Shown: positions 26,934 to 35,466, counted from the stretch's first letter. The stretch is DNA of 64,000 nucleotides from Caldilineaceae bacterium (GCA_020846635.1 JADLDO010000013.1:36495-100494); one strand, 5' to 3'. Numbers and translations are program-made. The notes: generated by a model from the sequence alone, not told the origin.

Positions 26934-27251
26934 GTGGCAACATCGCTTAAGTTAGCGGTTCCTACTGACAAGATTGCGGAGTTCTGCCAACGCTGGCGCG
27001 TCCAAGAGTTTTCACTCTTTGGCTCTATTCTTGGCGAACGCTTCCGATCAGACAGCGATGTAGACGTACTCGTCAAGTTCGTACCGGGTGTTATCTACAC
27101 TTTTGGACAATTCGACGAGATGCAAGAGGAGTTAGAGGCAATCTTCGGACGTTCTGTTGATCTGATTGACAAACAGGCAGTGCTAGAAAGCCCTAATTAT
27201 ATTCGTCGCCGCGATATACTGGGTTCAGCCCAGGTGATTTATGCGCAGTGA
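26934..27251 (+). CDS. mntA: MNT-type nucleotidyltransferase antitoxin (MntA-like)
   Basis: 105 residues from GTG 26934, set by GAGGAG eight nt before. It is a minimal nucleotidyltransferase: FGS at 29-31 and the two metal aspartates in DSDVDVLV (D42, D44) give the GSx10DxD motif. Minimal NTases of this type AMPylate and silence the partner HEPN RNase in MntA-HepT toxin-antitoxin systems. It overlaps the next gene by 11 bp. The third acidic residue could be D77 in SVDLID. No chromosomal mobility genes are adjacent. Confidence 0.85.
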   Translation: MATSLKLAVPTDKIAEFCQRWRVQEFSLFGSILGERFRSDSDVDVLVKFVPGVIYTFGQFDEMQEELEAIFGRSVDLIDKQAVLESPNYIRRRDILGSAQVIYAQ

Positions 27252-27591
27252 TGATGCGCTCCTGCTGGATATGCTCATAGCTGCCCGCAAGATTCGACGT
27301 TTTGTGACAGGGATGACAGTGGCCGAGTTTAGGGTGAATGAAATGGTACAGAGTGCAGTGATTCGCGAGTTGCAGGTAATTGGCGAAGCGTCGCGCGTGA
27401 TTACGGATGCAACACGGGTATCTTGTACAGGAATTAATTGGCGGGCAATGGCCGGAATGCGTAACCGACTTGTCCATGAGTACTTTTCGGTACAGTTAGA
27501 GGTTGTCTGGAAGACTGTTCAAGATGACATCGTACCGCTTATATCGCAACTAGAGCGGTATATACCGCCTGATCTTGGGATAACTGAGTAA
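27241..27591 (+). CDS. hepT: HEPN-domain RNase toxin (HepT-like, DUF86)
   Basis: 116 residues. The catalytic RX4HXY motif of HEPN RNases is intact as RNRLVHEY (R74, H79, Y81), preceded by the family stretch QSAVIRELQVIGEASRVI. The tyrosine is the residue modified by MntA in studied systems. The ATG lies inside the end of mntA, so expression is coupled. The stop is 6 bp before mtaB, so read-through into that housekeeping gene is likely. Confidence 0.87.
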   Translation: MRSDDALLLDMLIAARKIRRFVTGMTVAEFRVNEMVQSAVIRELQVIGEASRVITDATRVSCTGINWRAMAGMRNRLVHEYFSVQLEVVWKTVQDDIVPLISQLERYIPPDLGITE

Positions 27592-27597
27592 CCATCA

Positions 27598-28998
27598 ATG
27601 CGTGTTTATTTGGATCAAATCGGTTGTCGTCTGAACTATAGCGAAATGGAGACCCTGGCGCGGCGTTTGCAGGCTGTCGGGCATGAGACGGTGGCATCGC
27701 CGGAACAAGCACAGGTGATTGTCTTTAACACCTGCGCGGTCACTGCCGACGCGGGCAAGGCCAGCCGCCAACGCTTGCGCCATCTGCATCGCGCCAATCC
27801 TGATGCGCGCATCGCTGCCACCGGCTGTTGGGTGAGCTTGGAGCCGCAGGCCGCGATGGCGCTGCCCGGCGTCACACTGGCAGTGGAGAACACGCGCAAG
27901 GATCTGCTGCCCTTGCTTCTGGAGCCGTGGAGCGCCGAACTGGATGATCCGGCGGATTTGGCGCGCCTTCAACCCGACGGTGTGCCTTTTGACCTGGCCG
28001 ATAGTCTCCCTTCGCATGGCGATGACCGGACAGCGCGCACACGCGCCTTTATCAAGGTGCAGGATGGCTGTAATAACCGCTGCACCTTTTGCGTCGTCAC
28101 CCTGGCGCGGGGGGAGAGCCGCAGCCGCACGCTTGGCGAGATCGTGGCCGAGGTGCAAGCGTTGGCTGTTGAGGGTGTACAAGAGGCAGTGCTGACGGGT
28201 GTGCATTTGGGCAGCTATGGACGCGATTTGACGGATGGCGCACGCACGGATTTGAAGGATTTGGTTGCTGCGCTTTTGCGTGACACGGAAATTCCCCGGC
28301 TGCGTCTTTCCAGCCTGGAGCCGTGGGAACTGGCAGAGGGCTTCTTTGATCTGTGGGAACGTTGGCCGGAGCGGCTTTGTCCTCACCTGCATCTGCCGCT
28401 GCAAGCGGGGAGCGATGCACAACTGCGGCGCATGGCGCGGCGCTGCACGACCAGCAGCTTTCGCCAGTTGGTGAATGATGCGCGCGCGGCGATCCCCGAC
28501 CTGATCATTACGACCGATCTGATTGCCGGTTTTCCGGGGGAGAGTGACGCCGATTTTGAGGCAGGGCTGGCATTTGTCGAGGAGATGGCCTTTGCCCATG
28601 CCCATATCTTTCCCTACAGCGCGCGCACAGGCACAGCCGCGGCTTCCTTTGCGGATCAACTGCCTACCGCGATCAAGAAGGAGCGGGCGCGCAGACTGCA
28701 TGCGCTGGTCGAGCGCACCGGGCGCGCCGAGAGGATGCGCTATGTCGGGTCACAGCGTCCGGTCTTATGGGAGCGTCCGCAGGGCGAGTTGGCACTTGGG
28801 CAGGGAGAGCAAGGCGTGGCGCGTTTGTGGACAGGCTTCACTGACAACTATCTGCGCGTCAGCCTGGAAGCGCCACCCACACTGGATCTGCACAACCAAA
28901 TCGTGCCGACCTACCTGGCAGGATTGCATGGCGACACGATCTTTGGTACGCTTGACGAATATTCAGTCGCGACGGCTCCCCATGCGGGCTATCGTTAA
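27598..28998 (+). CDS. mtaB: tRNA (N6-threonylcarbamoyladenosine(37)) methylthiotransferase MtaB
   Basis: 466 residues with the methylthiotransferase layout. The UPF0004 domain carries cysteines C10, C46 and C77 for the auxiliary [4Fe-4S] cluster. The radical SAM motif CNNRCTFC gives C158, C162 and C165, and a TRAM-like C-terminal region follows. [13 protein letters not shown] and [11 protein letters not shown] are typical of MtaB rather than MiaB/RimO. It adds a methylthio group to t6A37 in tRNAs that read ANN codons. The next gene, pheS, begins 27 bp later. Confidence 0.92.
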   Translation: MRVYLDQIGCRLNYSEMETLARRLQAVGHETVASPEQAQVIVFNTCAVTADAGKASRQRLRHLHRANPDARIAATGCWVSLEPQAAMALPGVTLAVENTRKDLLPLLLEPWSAELDDPADLARLQPDGVPFDLADSLPSHGDDRTARTRAFIKVQDGCNNRCTFCVVTLARGESRSRTLGEIVAEVQALAVEGVQEAVLTGVHLGSYGRDLTDGARTDLKDLVAALLRDTEIPRLRLSSLEPWELAEGFFDLWERWPERLCPHLHLPLQAGSDAQLRRMARRCTTSSFRQLVNDARAAIPDLIITTDLIAGFPGESDADFEAGLAFVEEMAFAHAHIFPYSARTGTAAASFADQLPTAIKKERARRLHALVERTGRAERMRYVGSQRPVLWERPQGELALGQGEQGVARLWTGFTDNYLRVSLEAPPTLDLHNQIVPTYLAGLHGDTIFGTLDEYSVATAPHAGYR

Positions 28999-29025
28999 GA
29001 TTTAGAGACACGAGGCCGGAATCGT

Positions 29026-30066
29026 ATGAGTACATTGTTGGCACAGTTAGCAGAATTACAGGAGCGCGCGTTGGCGGCGTTGGCGCAGGCCGATTCCTCC
29101 GAGGCGATGCGTACCTGGCACAGTGAGTATGTAGGGCGCAAAGGGCAGTTGACCACGCTCCTTGGCGGATTGGGGCAGTTGCCGCGCGAGGAACGACCCG
29201 CGGTGGGCAAGGTTGCCAACGAGATCAAGGTGGCGCTGGAAAGCGCATTGGAAGAACGGCAAGCCGCCATCACCGCGGATGAGATGACTCGCTCTCTGAG
29301 CGCCGAAGGAGTGGATGTCACGCTGCCTGGTCGCCAACCGCTGTTGGGCCGCTATCATCCCACCACGACCGCGCTGCGCGAGATCTCCGATATCTTTGTG
29401 CAGATGGGATTTCAGATCTACGATGCGCCTGAGGTAGAGACGGACGAACTTAACTTCGGCCTGCTCAACTTCCCGCCGGGTCACCCAGCGCGCGAGATGC
29501 AGGATACCTTCTTCACCACCAACCCGGATGTGATCCTGCGTACGCACACCAGCCCAGGGCAGATCCGCGCCATGCGCGAATACGCGCCAGAGCCGGTGCG
29601 CGTGATTTTGCCGGGGAAATGCTATCGCAATGAGGATGTGACGGCGCGCGCGGAGATGATGTTCTACCAGGTCGAGGTGATGGTGATTGACAAGAATATC
29701 ACCTTTAGCGACCTGAAGGGGGTTATCCTCAACTATGCCAACCAGATGTATGGTGAAGGGCGCGACATTCGCTTTCGCAAGTCCTACTTCCCCTTCACCG
29801 AGCCGAGCGTGGAGATTGACGTGGACTGTGTTCTGTGCGGCGGGAAGGGCTGCCGCATGTGCAAGTATTCGGGGTGGCTGGAGATCATGGGCGCAGGGAT
29901 GATCCACCCGGTGGTGCTGCAAAACGGTGGCTATGACCCAGCGGTTTACAGCGGTTTTGCCGCGGGCATGGGCATTGAGCGGCAAGCGATCCTCAAGCGC
30001 TCGATTGATGACATCCGCCTTTTCTACGACAACGATGTGCGCTTCTTAGAGCGTGTGGCGAAGTAG
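29026..30066 (+). CDS. pheS: Phenylalanyl-tRNA synthetase alpha subunit
   Basis: 346 residues, normal length. Class II signatures: the motif 2 region PVRVILPGKCYRNEDVTA, FRKSYFPFTEPSVEIDVDC and the motif 3 region SGFAAGMGIERQAIL. The N-terminal coiled coil (about 1-85) binds tRNA. A four-cysteine segment CVLCGGKGCRMC follows motif FTEPSVE, as in many bacterial PheS. The usual partner pheT is not adjacent; a terminator follows at once, so the beta subunit must be encoded elsewhere. Confidence 0.95.
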   Translation: MSTLLAQLAELQERALAALAQADSSEAMRTWHSEYVGRKGQLTTLLGGLGQLPREERPAVGKVANEIKVALESALEERQAAITADEMTRSLSAEGVDVTLPGRQPLLGRYHPTTTALREISDIFVQMGFQIYDAPEVETDELNFGLLNFPPGHPAREMQDTFFTTNPDVILRTHTSPGQIRAMREYAPEPVRVILPGKCYRNEDVTARAEMMFYQVEVMVIDKNITFSDLKGVILNYANQMYGEGRDIRFRKSYFPFTEPSVEIDVDCVLCGGKGCRMCKYSGWLEIMGAGMIHPVVLQNGGYDPAVYSGFAAGMGIERQAILKRSIDDIRLFYDNDVRFLERVAK

Positions 30067-30085
30067 GTAAGTATTAGACGTTATA

Positions 30086-30118
30086 GGCGAGTGCAGCCCC
30101 TTCTGTACTCGCCTTTTT
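30086..30118 (+). terminator. Intrinsic terminator after pheS
   Basis: Stem GGCGAGTGCAG / CTGTACTCGCC (11 bp with one mismatch), a CCCCTT-type loop, then TTTTT at 30114-30118. It begins 20 bp after the pheS stop. Confidence 0.85.
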
Positions 30119-30261
30119 CGTGGTTTTGCTGAATGGTTCCTTGTATCCCCTCCTCGCGATAATCTCGATAGCTTCCCATAAATGGTCTAGTTGCCGGCAA
30201 TCTTGTTACAAGAGCAGTCTGTCGCTTAGGTGCTATCCAGTGCTATCAGGAGGAAAGCAGC

Positions 30262-31068
30262 ATGAATACCCTTGCCTCGTTCGTCAAGCGTAATTCGTTT
30301 ATCACCTTTGTTGTTCTCGCCTATTTGTTCTCGTGGTGGCCTGCACTTCTACCAGATGGTGGATTGCTGCCCCATGGCCCGATGCTGGCTGCATTGATCG
30401 TGGTTGCGATTGGTGAAGGTAGGGCAGGAATAAAAACATGGTGGAGCCGGGTCGTGCATTTTGGCACTTCCTGGCAATGGTATGCACTGGCTGTGGCGAT
30501 CCCTGCTGCGATTGCCCTTGCAGCAGCGGGAATAAACATCCTGCTTGGCGCGCAGGCTCCGGTGCAGATTGACTGGACCGTTCCCATTAAAGTGCTGCCG
30601 ATCATGCTCTTGTTAAGCGGCATGTGGGAGGAACCAGGCTGGACAGCCTACGCTTTGCCTCACCTCAATGCGCGCTTTGGCTCCTCCCCTACCGGCACGT
30701 TCGCTGCTACGTTGGTGACTGGTCTCGTCCGTTCGGGTTGGCATCTGCCGCTCGTGCTGAGTGGCAGCATCTACTGGACGGATTTACTGTTCGTGATTGC
30801 TTTCCAAATCGTGTTTACGTGGCTGTTCAACAGCAGCGGCGGTAGCGTGCCCGTGGTCATGCTGTCGCATCTGGTAAGCAATGTGATCGGTGGCGAACTG
30901 GTCGGGACGTGGTTTACAGGCGCAGATTGGGCGCGCGAAGCGTGGCTGCGCGGGGGATTGTGGCTGCTTCTGGCAGTAGTTCTGCTGCTTGTCGCCGGTC
31001 TTCGTCTTGGACGCAAGCCGGGGGTGCAAATGGAGAAGACTGGAACGGGCCAACCATTGGCAGCATGA
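30262..31068 (+). CDS. CPBP-family intramembrane protein
   Basis: 268 residues, about seven or eight helices. Family motifs are MWEEPGWTAYALPHLNARF, SGWHLPLVLSG and VVMLSHLVSN, matching the CPBP (CaaX protease and bacteriocin-processing) family. The first motif normally reads EExxxR; here the arginine position is threonine (EEPGWT), so activity is uncertain. AGGAGG lies before ATG 30262 (TCAGGAGGAAAGCAGC). It is separated from pheS by a terminator and stands alone. Confidence 0.8.
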   Translation: MNTLASFVKRNSFITFVVLAYLFSWWPALLPDGGLLPHGPMLAALIVVAIGEGRAGIKTWWSRVVHFGTSWQWYALAVAIPAAIALAAAGINILLGAQAPVQIDWTVPIKVLPIMLLLSGMWEEPGWTAYALPHLNARFGSSPTGTFAATLVTGLVRSGWHLPLVLSGSIYWTDLLFVIAFQIVFTWLFNSSGGSVPVVMLSHLVSNVIGGELVGTWFTGADWAREAWLRGGLWLLLAVVLLLVAGLRLGRKPGVQMEKTGTGQPLAA

Positions 31069-31160
31069 GATCGCCAGGGTAGCTTGCTTTATAACGTACG
31101 GCCATGCTCTTGTCGGTTCCAAGAGCATGGCTACATCCGATAAATCGGAATTGCTCAATA

Positions 31161-31191
31161 TTGATAAATTTCGATATTGACAAACTTCGAT
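31161..31191. promoter_or_regulatory. Tandem ArsR operator copies upstream of arsR
   Basis: Two 15-bp direct copies, TTGATAAATTTCGAT (31161-31175) and TTGACAAACTTCGAT (31177-31191), with a 16-bp period. The second contains the probable -35 box of arsR. A third copy, inverted, precedes arsM. Confidence 0.7.
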
Positions 31192-31205
31192 TTACTTGCT
31201 AAAGT
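31177..31205 (+). promoter_or_regulatory. Promoter of arsR
   Basis: TTGACA (31177-31182), a 17-nt spacer and TAAAGT (31200-31205). The -35 lies inside an operator copy, so the repressor would block polymerase. Confidence 0.65.
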
Positions 31206-31228
31206 GGGCTCAACACAAAGGAACATAA

Positions 31229-31612
31229 ATGGATACACAAATGATTAATCGCGAATTCACCATTGAACTGACTCCATCACAAGCGGGCTGCTGTGCACCG
31301 CCGGTTACGCTGCGCTGGAATATGGCTGAGGCGGAGGAGTTGGCGGCTATGCTCAAGGCGCTGGCAAATCCAGTGCGTCTACAGATGGTGGAACTGTTAA
31401 GCCGGTTGGGGGGAGAGGTCTGTGTCTGTGATATTGAAGCACAGTTTGACCTGGCCCAACCAACCATCTCGCATCATCTCAAAGTACTGCGCCAGGCAAA
31501 GCTGATCGATTGCGAACCGCGCGGGGTCTGGATTTATTACTACACGCGCCCGGAAGCGATTTCACGGCTGCGGATGCTGATGGGCGATCTGAGCGGCAGC
31601 GGGGCTGCATAA
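31229..31612 (+). CDS. arsR: ArsR-family metalloid-responsive repressor
   Basis: 127 residues. The winged-helix core is LKALANPVRLQMVELL (about 47-62), then the metalloid site EVCVCDIE (C70 and C72, as in the ELCVCDL motif of E. coli ArsR) and the recognition helix AQPTISHHLKVLRQAKLI. An additional cysteine pair near the N-terminus (AGCCAPP, C21-C22) could add a third ligand. Arsenite binding should release DNA. Operators overlap its promoter and the arsM promoter. Confidence 0.9.
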   Translation: MDTQMINREFTIELTPSQAGCCAPPVTLRWNMAEAEELAAMLKALANPVRLQMVELLSRLGGEVCVCDIEAQFDLAQPTISHHLKVLRQAKLIDCEPRGVWIYYYTRPEAISRLRMLMGDLSGSGAA

Positions 31613-31667
31613 GGCTAGAGCCGCAGAAGCAATAGAGCAATCCCCGCAGCTTTTTTGGCTCCGTTAT

Positions 31668-31682
31668 ATCGAAGTTTATGAA
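31668..31682. promoter_or_regulatory. ArsR operator copy upstream of arsM (inverted)
   Basis: ATCGAAGTTTATGAA is the complement of TTCATAAACTTCGAT, matching the two arsR operators at 13 of 15 positions each. It lies 52 bp upstream of the arsM start and covers a possible -10 TATGAA, so arsM is probably repressed separately as well as by read-through. Confidence 0.6.
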
Positions 31683-31734
31683 TATAGGCTTTTCTGGGAA
31701 GAACAATAAGCGAACCTTGAAAGGAAGAACCCAA

Positions 31735-32586
31735 ATGTCCTTGCAGAAGATTGACCTAAGCGTTCCGTCCATCAGCGACACGCACCAAGAGGTGCAAGAG
31801 TACTACGGGGCCAGGGCGCGCAGTGCCGATAGTTGTTGCGGCGGCGATAGCTGCTGTAGCAGCAATGGGGAGAGTTGCGGGCCATTGCAACTCTATGACA
31901 GCAGCGAACTGGCGGCGCTGCCGGAGGATGTGGCCTCCTTCTCGCTTGGCTGTGGCAATCCCCTGGCGATTGCTACGCTTAAGCCGAGTGAGGTGGTAGT
32001 GGATTTAGGGTCTGGTGGTGGGCTGGATGCTTTCTTGGCGGCGCGTGCCGTGGGGCCAACGGGCTTTGTCTACGGCGTTGACATGACGGATGACATGCTC
32101 GCTTTGGCGCGGCGCAATGCCGAAAAAGCAGGCGTCAGCAATGTAGAATTTCGCAAGGGCAATATCGAGGCGCTGCCGCTGCCCGATAACAGCGTTGATG
32201 TGATCATCTCCAACTGTGTTATCAACCTTTCTCCCGACAAGGAACAGACGCTGGATGAAGCCTTCCGCGTGCTCAAGCCGGGCGGGCGCTTGGCAGTATC
32301 GGATATTGTCATTGATGGCACGCTGGACGATCTGCCGTTGAGCGAGGTGCAGGTGCGTGCTGCGCTCCATTGGGCCGGTTGTATTGCGGGGGCATTGACT
32401 CGCCAACAGTATCAAACGCTCTTGGCTGAGGCAGGCTTTACCAAGATTCAGGTGGAGGTGCAAAGCCGTTACTCTGCCGAGGCAATGGCGGGCGCAAGCG
32501 AATTGGCGGCCTGGGATCCGGCGTTGGTGGACAAGGTAGCGAACCGCTTTACCAGCAGCGCTGTGACTGCGGTGAAGCCGGAGTAG
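31735..32586 (+). CDS. arsM: Arsenite S-adenosylmethionine methyltransferase ArsM
   Basis: 283 residues from ATG 31735, chosen because AAGGAAG lies 7-13 nt upstream; an in-frame ATG at 31678 falls inside the operator. The SAM motif VVVDLGSGGGLDAF lies near 87-100. The three cysteines needed for arsenite binding and methyl transfer align as C73 (SLGCGNP), C161 (SNCVINL) and C216 (WAGCIAG). A cysteine-rich insertion DSCCGGDSCC at 32-41 is an extra metalloid-binding candidate. It makes methylated, partly volatile arsenicals and pairs with arsR just upstream. Confidence 0.93.
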   Translation: MSLQKIDLSVPSISDTHQEVQEYYGARARSADSCCGGDSCCSSNGESCGPLQLYDSSELAALPEDVASFSLGCGNPLAIATLKPSEVVVDLGSGGGLDAFLAARAVGPTGFVYGVDMTDDMLALARRNAEKAGVSNVEFRKGNIEALPLPDNSVDVIISNCVINLSPDKEQTLDEAFRVLKPGGRLAVSDIVIDGTLDDLPLSEVQVRAALHWAGCIAGALTRQQYQTLLAEAGFTKIQVEVQSRYSAEAMAGASELAAWDPALVDKVANRFTSSAVTAVKPE

Positions 32587-32604
32587 GGAATCGTGTGCAA
32601 GACT

Positions 32605-32719
32605 CTGTCATGCCGCGCCCAAGGGCGGTGCCGCTGCACAGCACGGCGCGTTCGCTTGCGGGCCGCAGGCCATCTCTCTGGGCTGTTGGCGTGGCAGAGA
32701 GACCCCTCCGGGGTGACAG
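32605..32719 (+). repeat. Dispersed repeat with CTGTCA/TGACAG ends, copy 1 (115 bp)
   Basis: Ends in inverted CTGTCA and TGACAG. Shares with 54627-54706 (opposite orientation) the outer CTCTGTCATGC (whose first two bases lie just outside), the inner CATCTCTCTGG and the long block GGCAGAGAGACCCCTCCGGG. TCTCTCTG and CAGAGAGA can pair as a hairpin. Probably a MITE-like or REP-like element; no coding capacity. Confidence 0.7.
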
Positions 32720-32792
32720 CAGGGTGATAGATTGGGGATACTCTGTGAGGGTGCAACTTGAGTTCAAGAAGCAGGCAGATCGGGAAAAGTGG

Positions 32793-32834
32793 AGCGAGGC
32801 AGCCATGCGAGCGTTATGGCTGCCTCGCTTTTTG
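32793..32834 (+). terminator. Strong intrinsic terminator downstream of arsM
   Basis: 13-bp perfect stem GCGAGGCAGCCAT (32794-32806) / ATGGCTGCCTCGC (32816-32828), 9-nt loop, followed by TTTTTGTG. It lies beyond the dispersed repeat, so the repeat is probably transcribed at the 3' end of the ars message. Confidence 0.85.
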
Positions 32835-32977
32835 TGCTAAGTTTGTGGTAAATGATCTTTACAACCCCTTTCATCTCTCTAACAATGAGCATTGCACATT
32901 TCGGCGTCTAGCCGCATTCTATTGAGATGACGATATATTGAGATGACAATATTGAGGCGATGATTAAGGAGAAGCTC

Positions 32978-33223
32978 ATGCGCGAACCTACTCCTCCCAC
33001 AGACTTTCAGCTAGATAGAATGCAGCTTAGGGAACGACCGGGCTGTTTGTCGGGCCTTTTGAAGCTTCTAGCCCTGGGTGCAGTGTATGATTGGCTTCAG
33101 GATAATATTGGTTTTGGCCGCGGCTGCTGGGGTACGGGCTGTGGCATTATCATATTCGTCGTTGCTGGCCTCTTTTTATGCTCCATTATCTTTGGCACGA
33201 ACTGGTTTGATTTTGGCTTTTAG
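32978..33223 (+). CDS. Small membrane protein of unknown function
   Basis: 81 residues from ATG 32978, fixed by AAGGAG seven nt upstream. The N-terminal half is polar (MREPTPPTDFQLDRMQLRE). One hydrophobic helix (GIIIFVVAGLFLCSIIFG, about 54-71) follows a glycine/cysteine-rich stretch GFGRGCWGTGCG. Not recognised as a family. Single gene between the ars terminator and the oxidoreductase. Confidence 0.6.
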   Translation: MREPTPPTDFQLDRMQLRERPGCLSGLLKLLALGAVYDWLQDNIGFGRGCWGTGCGIIIFVVAGLFLCSIIFGTNWFDFGF

Positions 33224-33291
33224 GCACATAAGTTTGTCTCCCCGGTTCGTGTCCCAATACCTCCTTATAATTCCTGGAAAGATGATGATTT

Positions 33292-34314
33292 ATGAGTTTC
33301 CCGCTTTCAGTTCTCGACCTTTCTCCCGTTAGCTCCGGCTCTACTTCGGCCCAGGCTTTGCGCAATAGCATTGCACTGGCGCAGGTGGTGGATCGCCTGG
33401 GCTATACCCGCTATTGGTTTGCCGAACATCACAACATGCCCAGCATTGCCAGTTCGGTGCCAGAGATCATGATCGGGCAAGTTGCGCGGGAGACGACCCA
33501 TTTGCGCGTTGGCTCCGGGGGCGTGATGCTGCCCAACCACCCGCCGCTGAAGATCGCCGAAACCTTTCGCATGTTGGAAGCATTGTATCCAGGGCGCATC
33601 GATCTGGGCATTGGCCGCGCCCCCGGCACCGATCCCTTGACTGCCTTTGCCCTGCGGCGCAACAAGGATGCCCTTCACGCCAACGATTTCCCCGACCACT
33701 TGAGCGAACTGATGGCCTTTGCTGCTGATGACTTTCCCAGCGAGCATCCTTTTCGGGCGATCACGGCGATGCCCAACGATGTGGGTTTTCCCACAATTTG
33801 GCTGCTGGGTTCCAGCGCGACTGGTTCGCAAATGGCGGCATCGCTGGGGGTTGGCTACGCCTTTGCCCACCACATCAACCCAGAGAACGCCGTGGCCGCG
33901 CTGCGCGGCTATCGCGAGCATTTCAAACCATCCAAATATCTCGACCGGCCCTATTCCATTCTGACCGTGGCGCTCATCTGTGCCGAGACGACAAAGGAAG
34001 CTGAACGGTTGGCCTCATCGGTGGCGCTGTCGATTGTGCGGCTGCGCAATGGTCAGCCTTTGCCATTCCCTAGCCCAGAAGAAGCAGCAGCCTATCCCTA
34101 TACGCCCGCCGAGCGCGCCCAAGCCGAGGCCTATCGTAAATCAACACAAATTGTGGGTGATCCTGCGACGGTACGCAGCCAATTGGATCGCTTGGTGGCG
34201 GTGACTGGCGCGGACGAGGTGATGGTTGCCACGCTGATTCACAGCCATGAAGCGCGGGTGCGTTCCTATGAGCTTTTGGCAGAGGTCTATGGGCTGGAAC
34301 CGGTGGGGGCATAG
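33292..34314 (+). CDS. LLM-class flavin-dependent oxidoreductase
   Basis: 340 residues of the bacterial-luciferase-like superfamily. SVLDLSPVSSG at the N-terminus, RYWFAEHHNMPSIASSVPE (about 41-59), the glycine-rich phosphate-binding region LRVGSGGVMLPNH, and PGRIDLGIGRAPGTDP (about 100-115) match the MsnO8-type LLM group. It probably uses FMN; the substrate is unknown. It is followed by an intrinsic terminator and converges with the kinase gene. Confidence 0.88.
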   Translation: MSFPLSVLDLSPVSSGSTSAQALRNSIALAQVVDRLGYTRYWFAEHHNMPSIASSVPEIMIGQVARETTHLRVGSGGVMLPNHPPLKIAETFRMLEALYPGRIDLGIGRAPGTDPLTAFALRRNKDALHANDFPDHLSELMAFAADDFPSEHPFRAITAMPNDVGFPTIWLLGSSATGSQMAASLGVGYAFAHHINPENAVAALRGYREHFKPSKYLDRPYSILTVALICAETTKEAERLASSVALSIVRLRNGQPLPFPSPEEAAAYPYTPAERAQAEAYRKSTQIVGDPATVRSQLDRLVAVTGADEVMVATLIHSHEARVRSYELLAEVYGLEPVGA

Positions 34315-34369
34315 CTCTGGGGTAATTGCCGCTTTCGGGAATGGTTGGATTGTCCCCCTGGATAGACCT

Positions 34370-34411
34370 GGGCTGTATTCGGAGATTGCTTTCTGGATAC
34401 AGCCCTTTTTT
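34370..34411 (+). terminator. Intrinsic terminator between convergent LLM oxidoreductase and kinase genes
   Basis: GGGCTGTAT (34370-34378) pairs with ATACAGCCC (34397-34405), followed by TTTTTT (34406-34411). Confidence 0.8.
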
Positions 34412-34420
34412 CGCAGCGGG

Positions 34421-35431
34421 TTACAAACTCAGGATCAGGGCGATGAGCAGCAGCCCAGCGGCGCTGGCGACGAGATAGCGATTTGCATAAAAGACTTCGC
34501 TCCAGCTTTTCTCAATGGATTGCACGCCGTACAGGTTTGTAGACGCGGTGATTTGGTGGGGGAGGGGCAGCGAGCCAAAGAGCATTTCGCGCAGTTCGCG
34601 AATGTTCGCAGGGCGCTCGTTGGGGTGCATTGCCAGGGCTTGAAAGACAACTCGCTCGATACGTGGCGAGACTTCTGGATTGAGTTGGCGCAAGGAGACC
34701 AGCACCCCAGGACGCAAGAAACGCTCTTTGGCGTCGGCAGGTGGAATGCCCGCCAGCAAATGATAGAGCGTGGCTCCCACCCCATAGATATCTGTGCGTG
34801 CGTCGGTATAGCCTGTGTCACCCCCATACTGCTCCAATGGGGTATAGGCAACTGTGCCGCGTCCCTGCACAACCGTCACAGTGCGGCTGTCGTCATCGTG
34901 CAAGACTTTGACCAGCCCAAAATCTACCAACTTGACAATGCCGCGCGGGGTGACTTTAATATTGCTGGGCTTGACATCACGATGGACAACGGGTGGGTCC
35001 TGTTCATGGAGATATTCCAGCGCATCCAGCAGTTGCCCGGCCCAGCCCAATACCTGCTGTTCGTTGAGCAGGCCGCCGGATTTTTGTTGCTCGCGCACAA
35101 TCTCATGCAGATCCCGCCCTTCGACAAAGTCCATGACCAGATATTCACGCCCGCTTGACGAGAAGTAGTCGGAGACTTTGGGCAGATTGGGATGATCCAG
35201 ACGCGAGAGTATACTGGCTTCAATGCGGAACTGTTCCGACATTTGATCCAATTCTTCTTCGGAAAGCGCGCTGTCCGCCAGGGTCGGCAACACTTCTTTT
35301 AGGGCACAGACGCGCCCCTCCAGGCGGCGATCGGCAGCCTTGTAGACGGCACCCATGCCGCCCTGTCCAACCAGCTCTAGGACTTCATAACGCCGGCGCA
35401 AAATCGTGCCAGGTTCAAGGATATGTTGCAA
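34421..35431 (-). CDS. Membrane-anchored serine/threonine protein kinase
   Basis: 336 residues, TTG start at 35431. Complete PKN-type kinase domain: glycine loop [11 protein letters not shown] (21-31), ATP lysine K45 (CALKEV), catalytic HRDVKPSN with D152, DFG at 170-172, and the activation segment [15 protein letters not shown]. The C-terminal end [20 protein letters not shown] helix (about 317-336) is a single membrane anchor with no extracellular domain. It is divergent from an FHA-winged-helix gene 286 bp away. FHA domains bind phosphothreonine, so that protein may read this kinase's output. Confidence 0.88.
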   Translation of the reverse strand: MQHILEPGTILRRRYEVLELVGQGGMGAVYKAADRRLEGRVCALKEVLPTLADSALSEEELDQMSEQFRIEASILSRLDHPNLPKVSDYFSSSGREYLVMDFVEGRDLHEIVREQQKSGGLLNEQQVLGWAGQLLDALEYLHEQDPPVVHRDVKPSNIKVTPRGIVKLVDFGLVKVLHDDDSRTVTVVQGRGTVAYTPLEQYGGDTGYTDARTDIYGVGATLYHLLAGIPPADAKERFLRPGVLVSLRQLNPEVSPRIERVVFQALAMHPNERPANIRELREMLFGSLPLPHQITASTNLYGVQSIEKSWSEVFYANRYLVASAAGLLLIALILSL

Positions 35432-35457
35432 TCTGTATTTCGCCCTTTGATCAAGTT

Positions 35458-35466
35458 TGGTATAAT
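35458..35466 (+). promoter_or_regulatory. Extended -10 promoter candidate in the kinase/FHA divergent gap
   Basis: TGGTATAAT (extended -10 plus perfect TATAAT at 35461-35466) reading toward the FHA gene, with a leader of about 245 nt. The remaining 286-bp gap shows no further feature I can support. Confidence 0.45.

Larger units (their letters stand above)
32587..32977. other. Gap of 391 bases: dispersed repeat and terminator, no gene
   Basis: Holds the CTGTCA-bounded repeat (32605-32719), a strong terminator (32793-32834) and about 140 A/T-richer bases upstream of a small membrane protein gene. No convincing coding frame. Confidence 0.6.

Noticed and set aside
27595..28701. 368-codon open frame opposite mtaB
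   Set aside because: Antisense to a motif-complete mtaB, with Arg/Gln/His-rich composition typical of shadow translation.
31678..31734. Upstream ATG for arsM
   Set aside because: The codon is inside the ArsR operator and has no ribosome site; ATG 31735 does.
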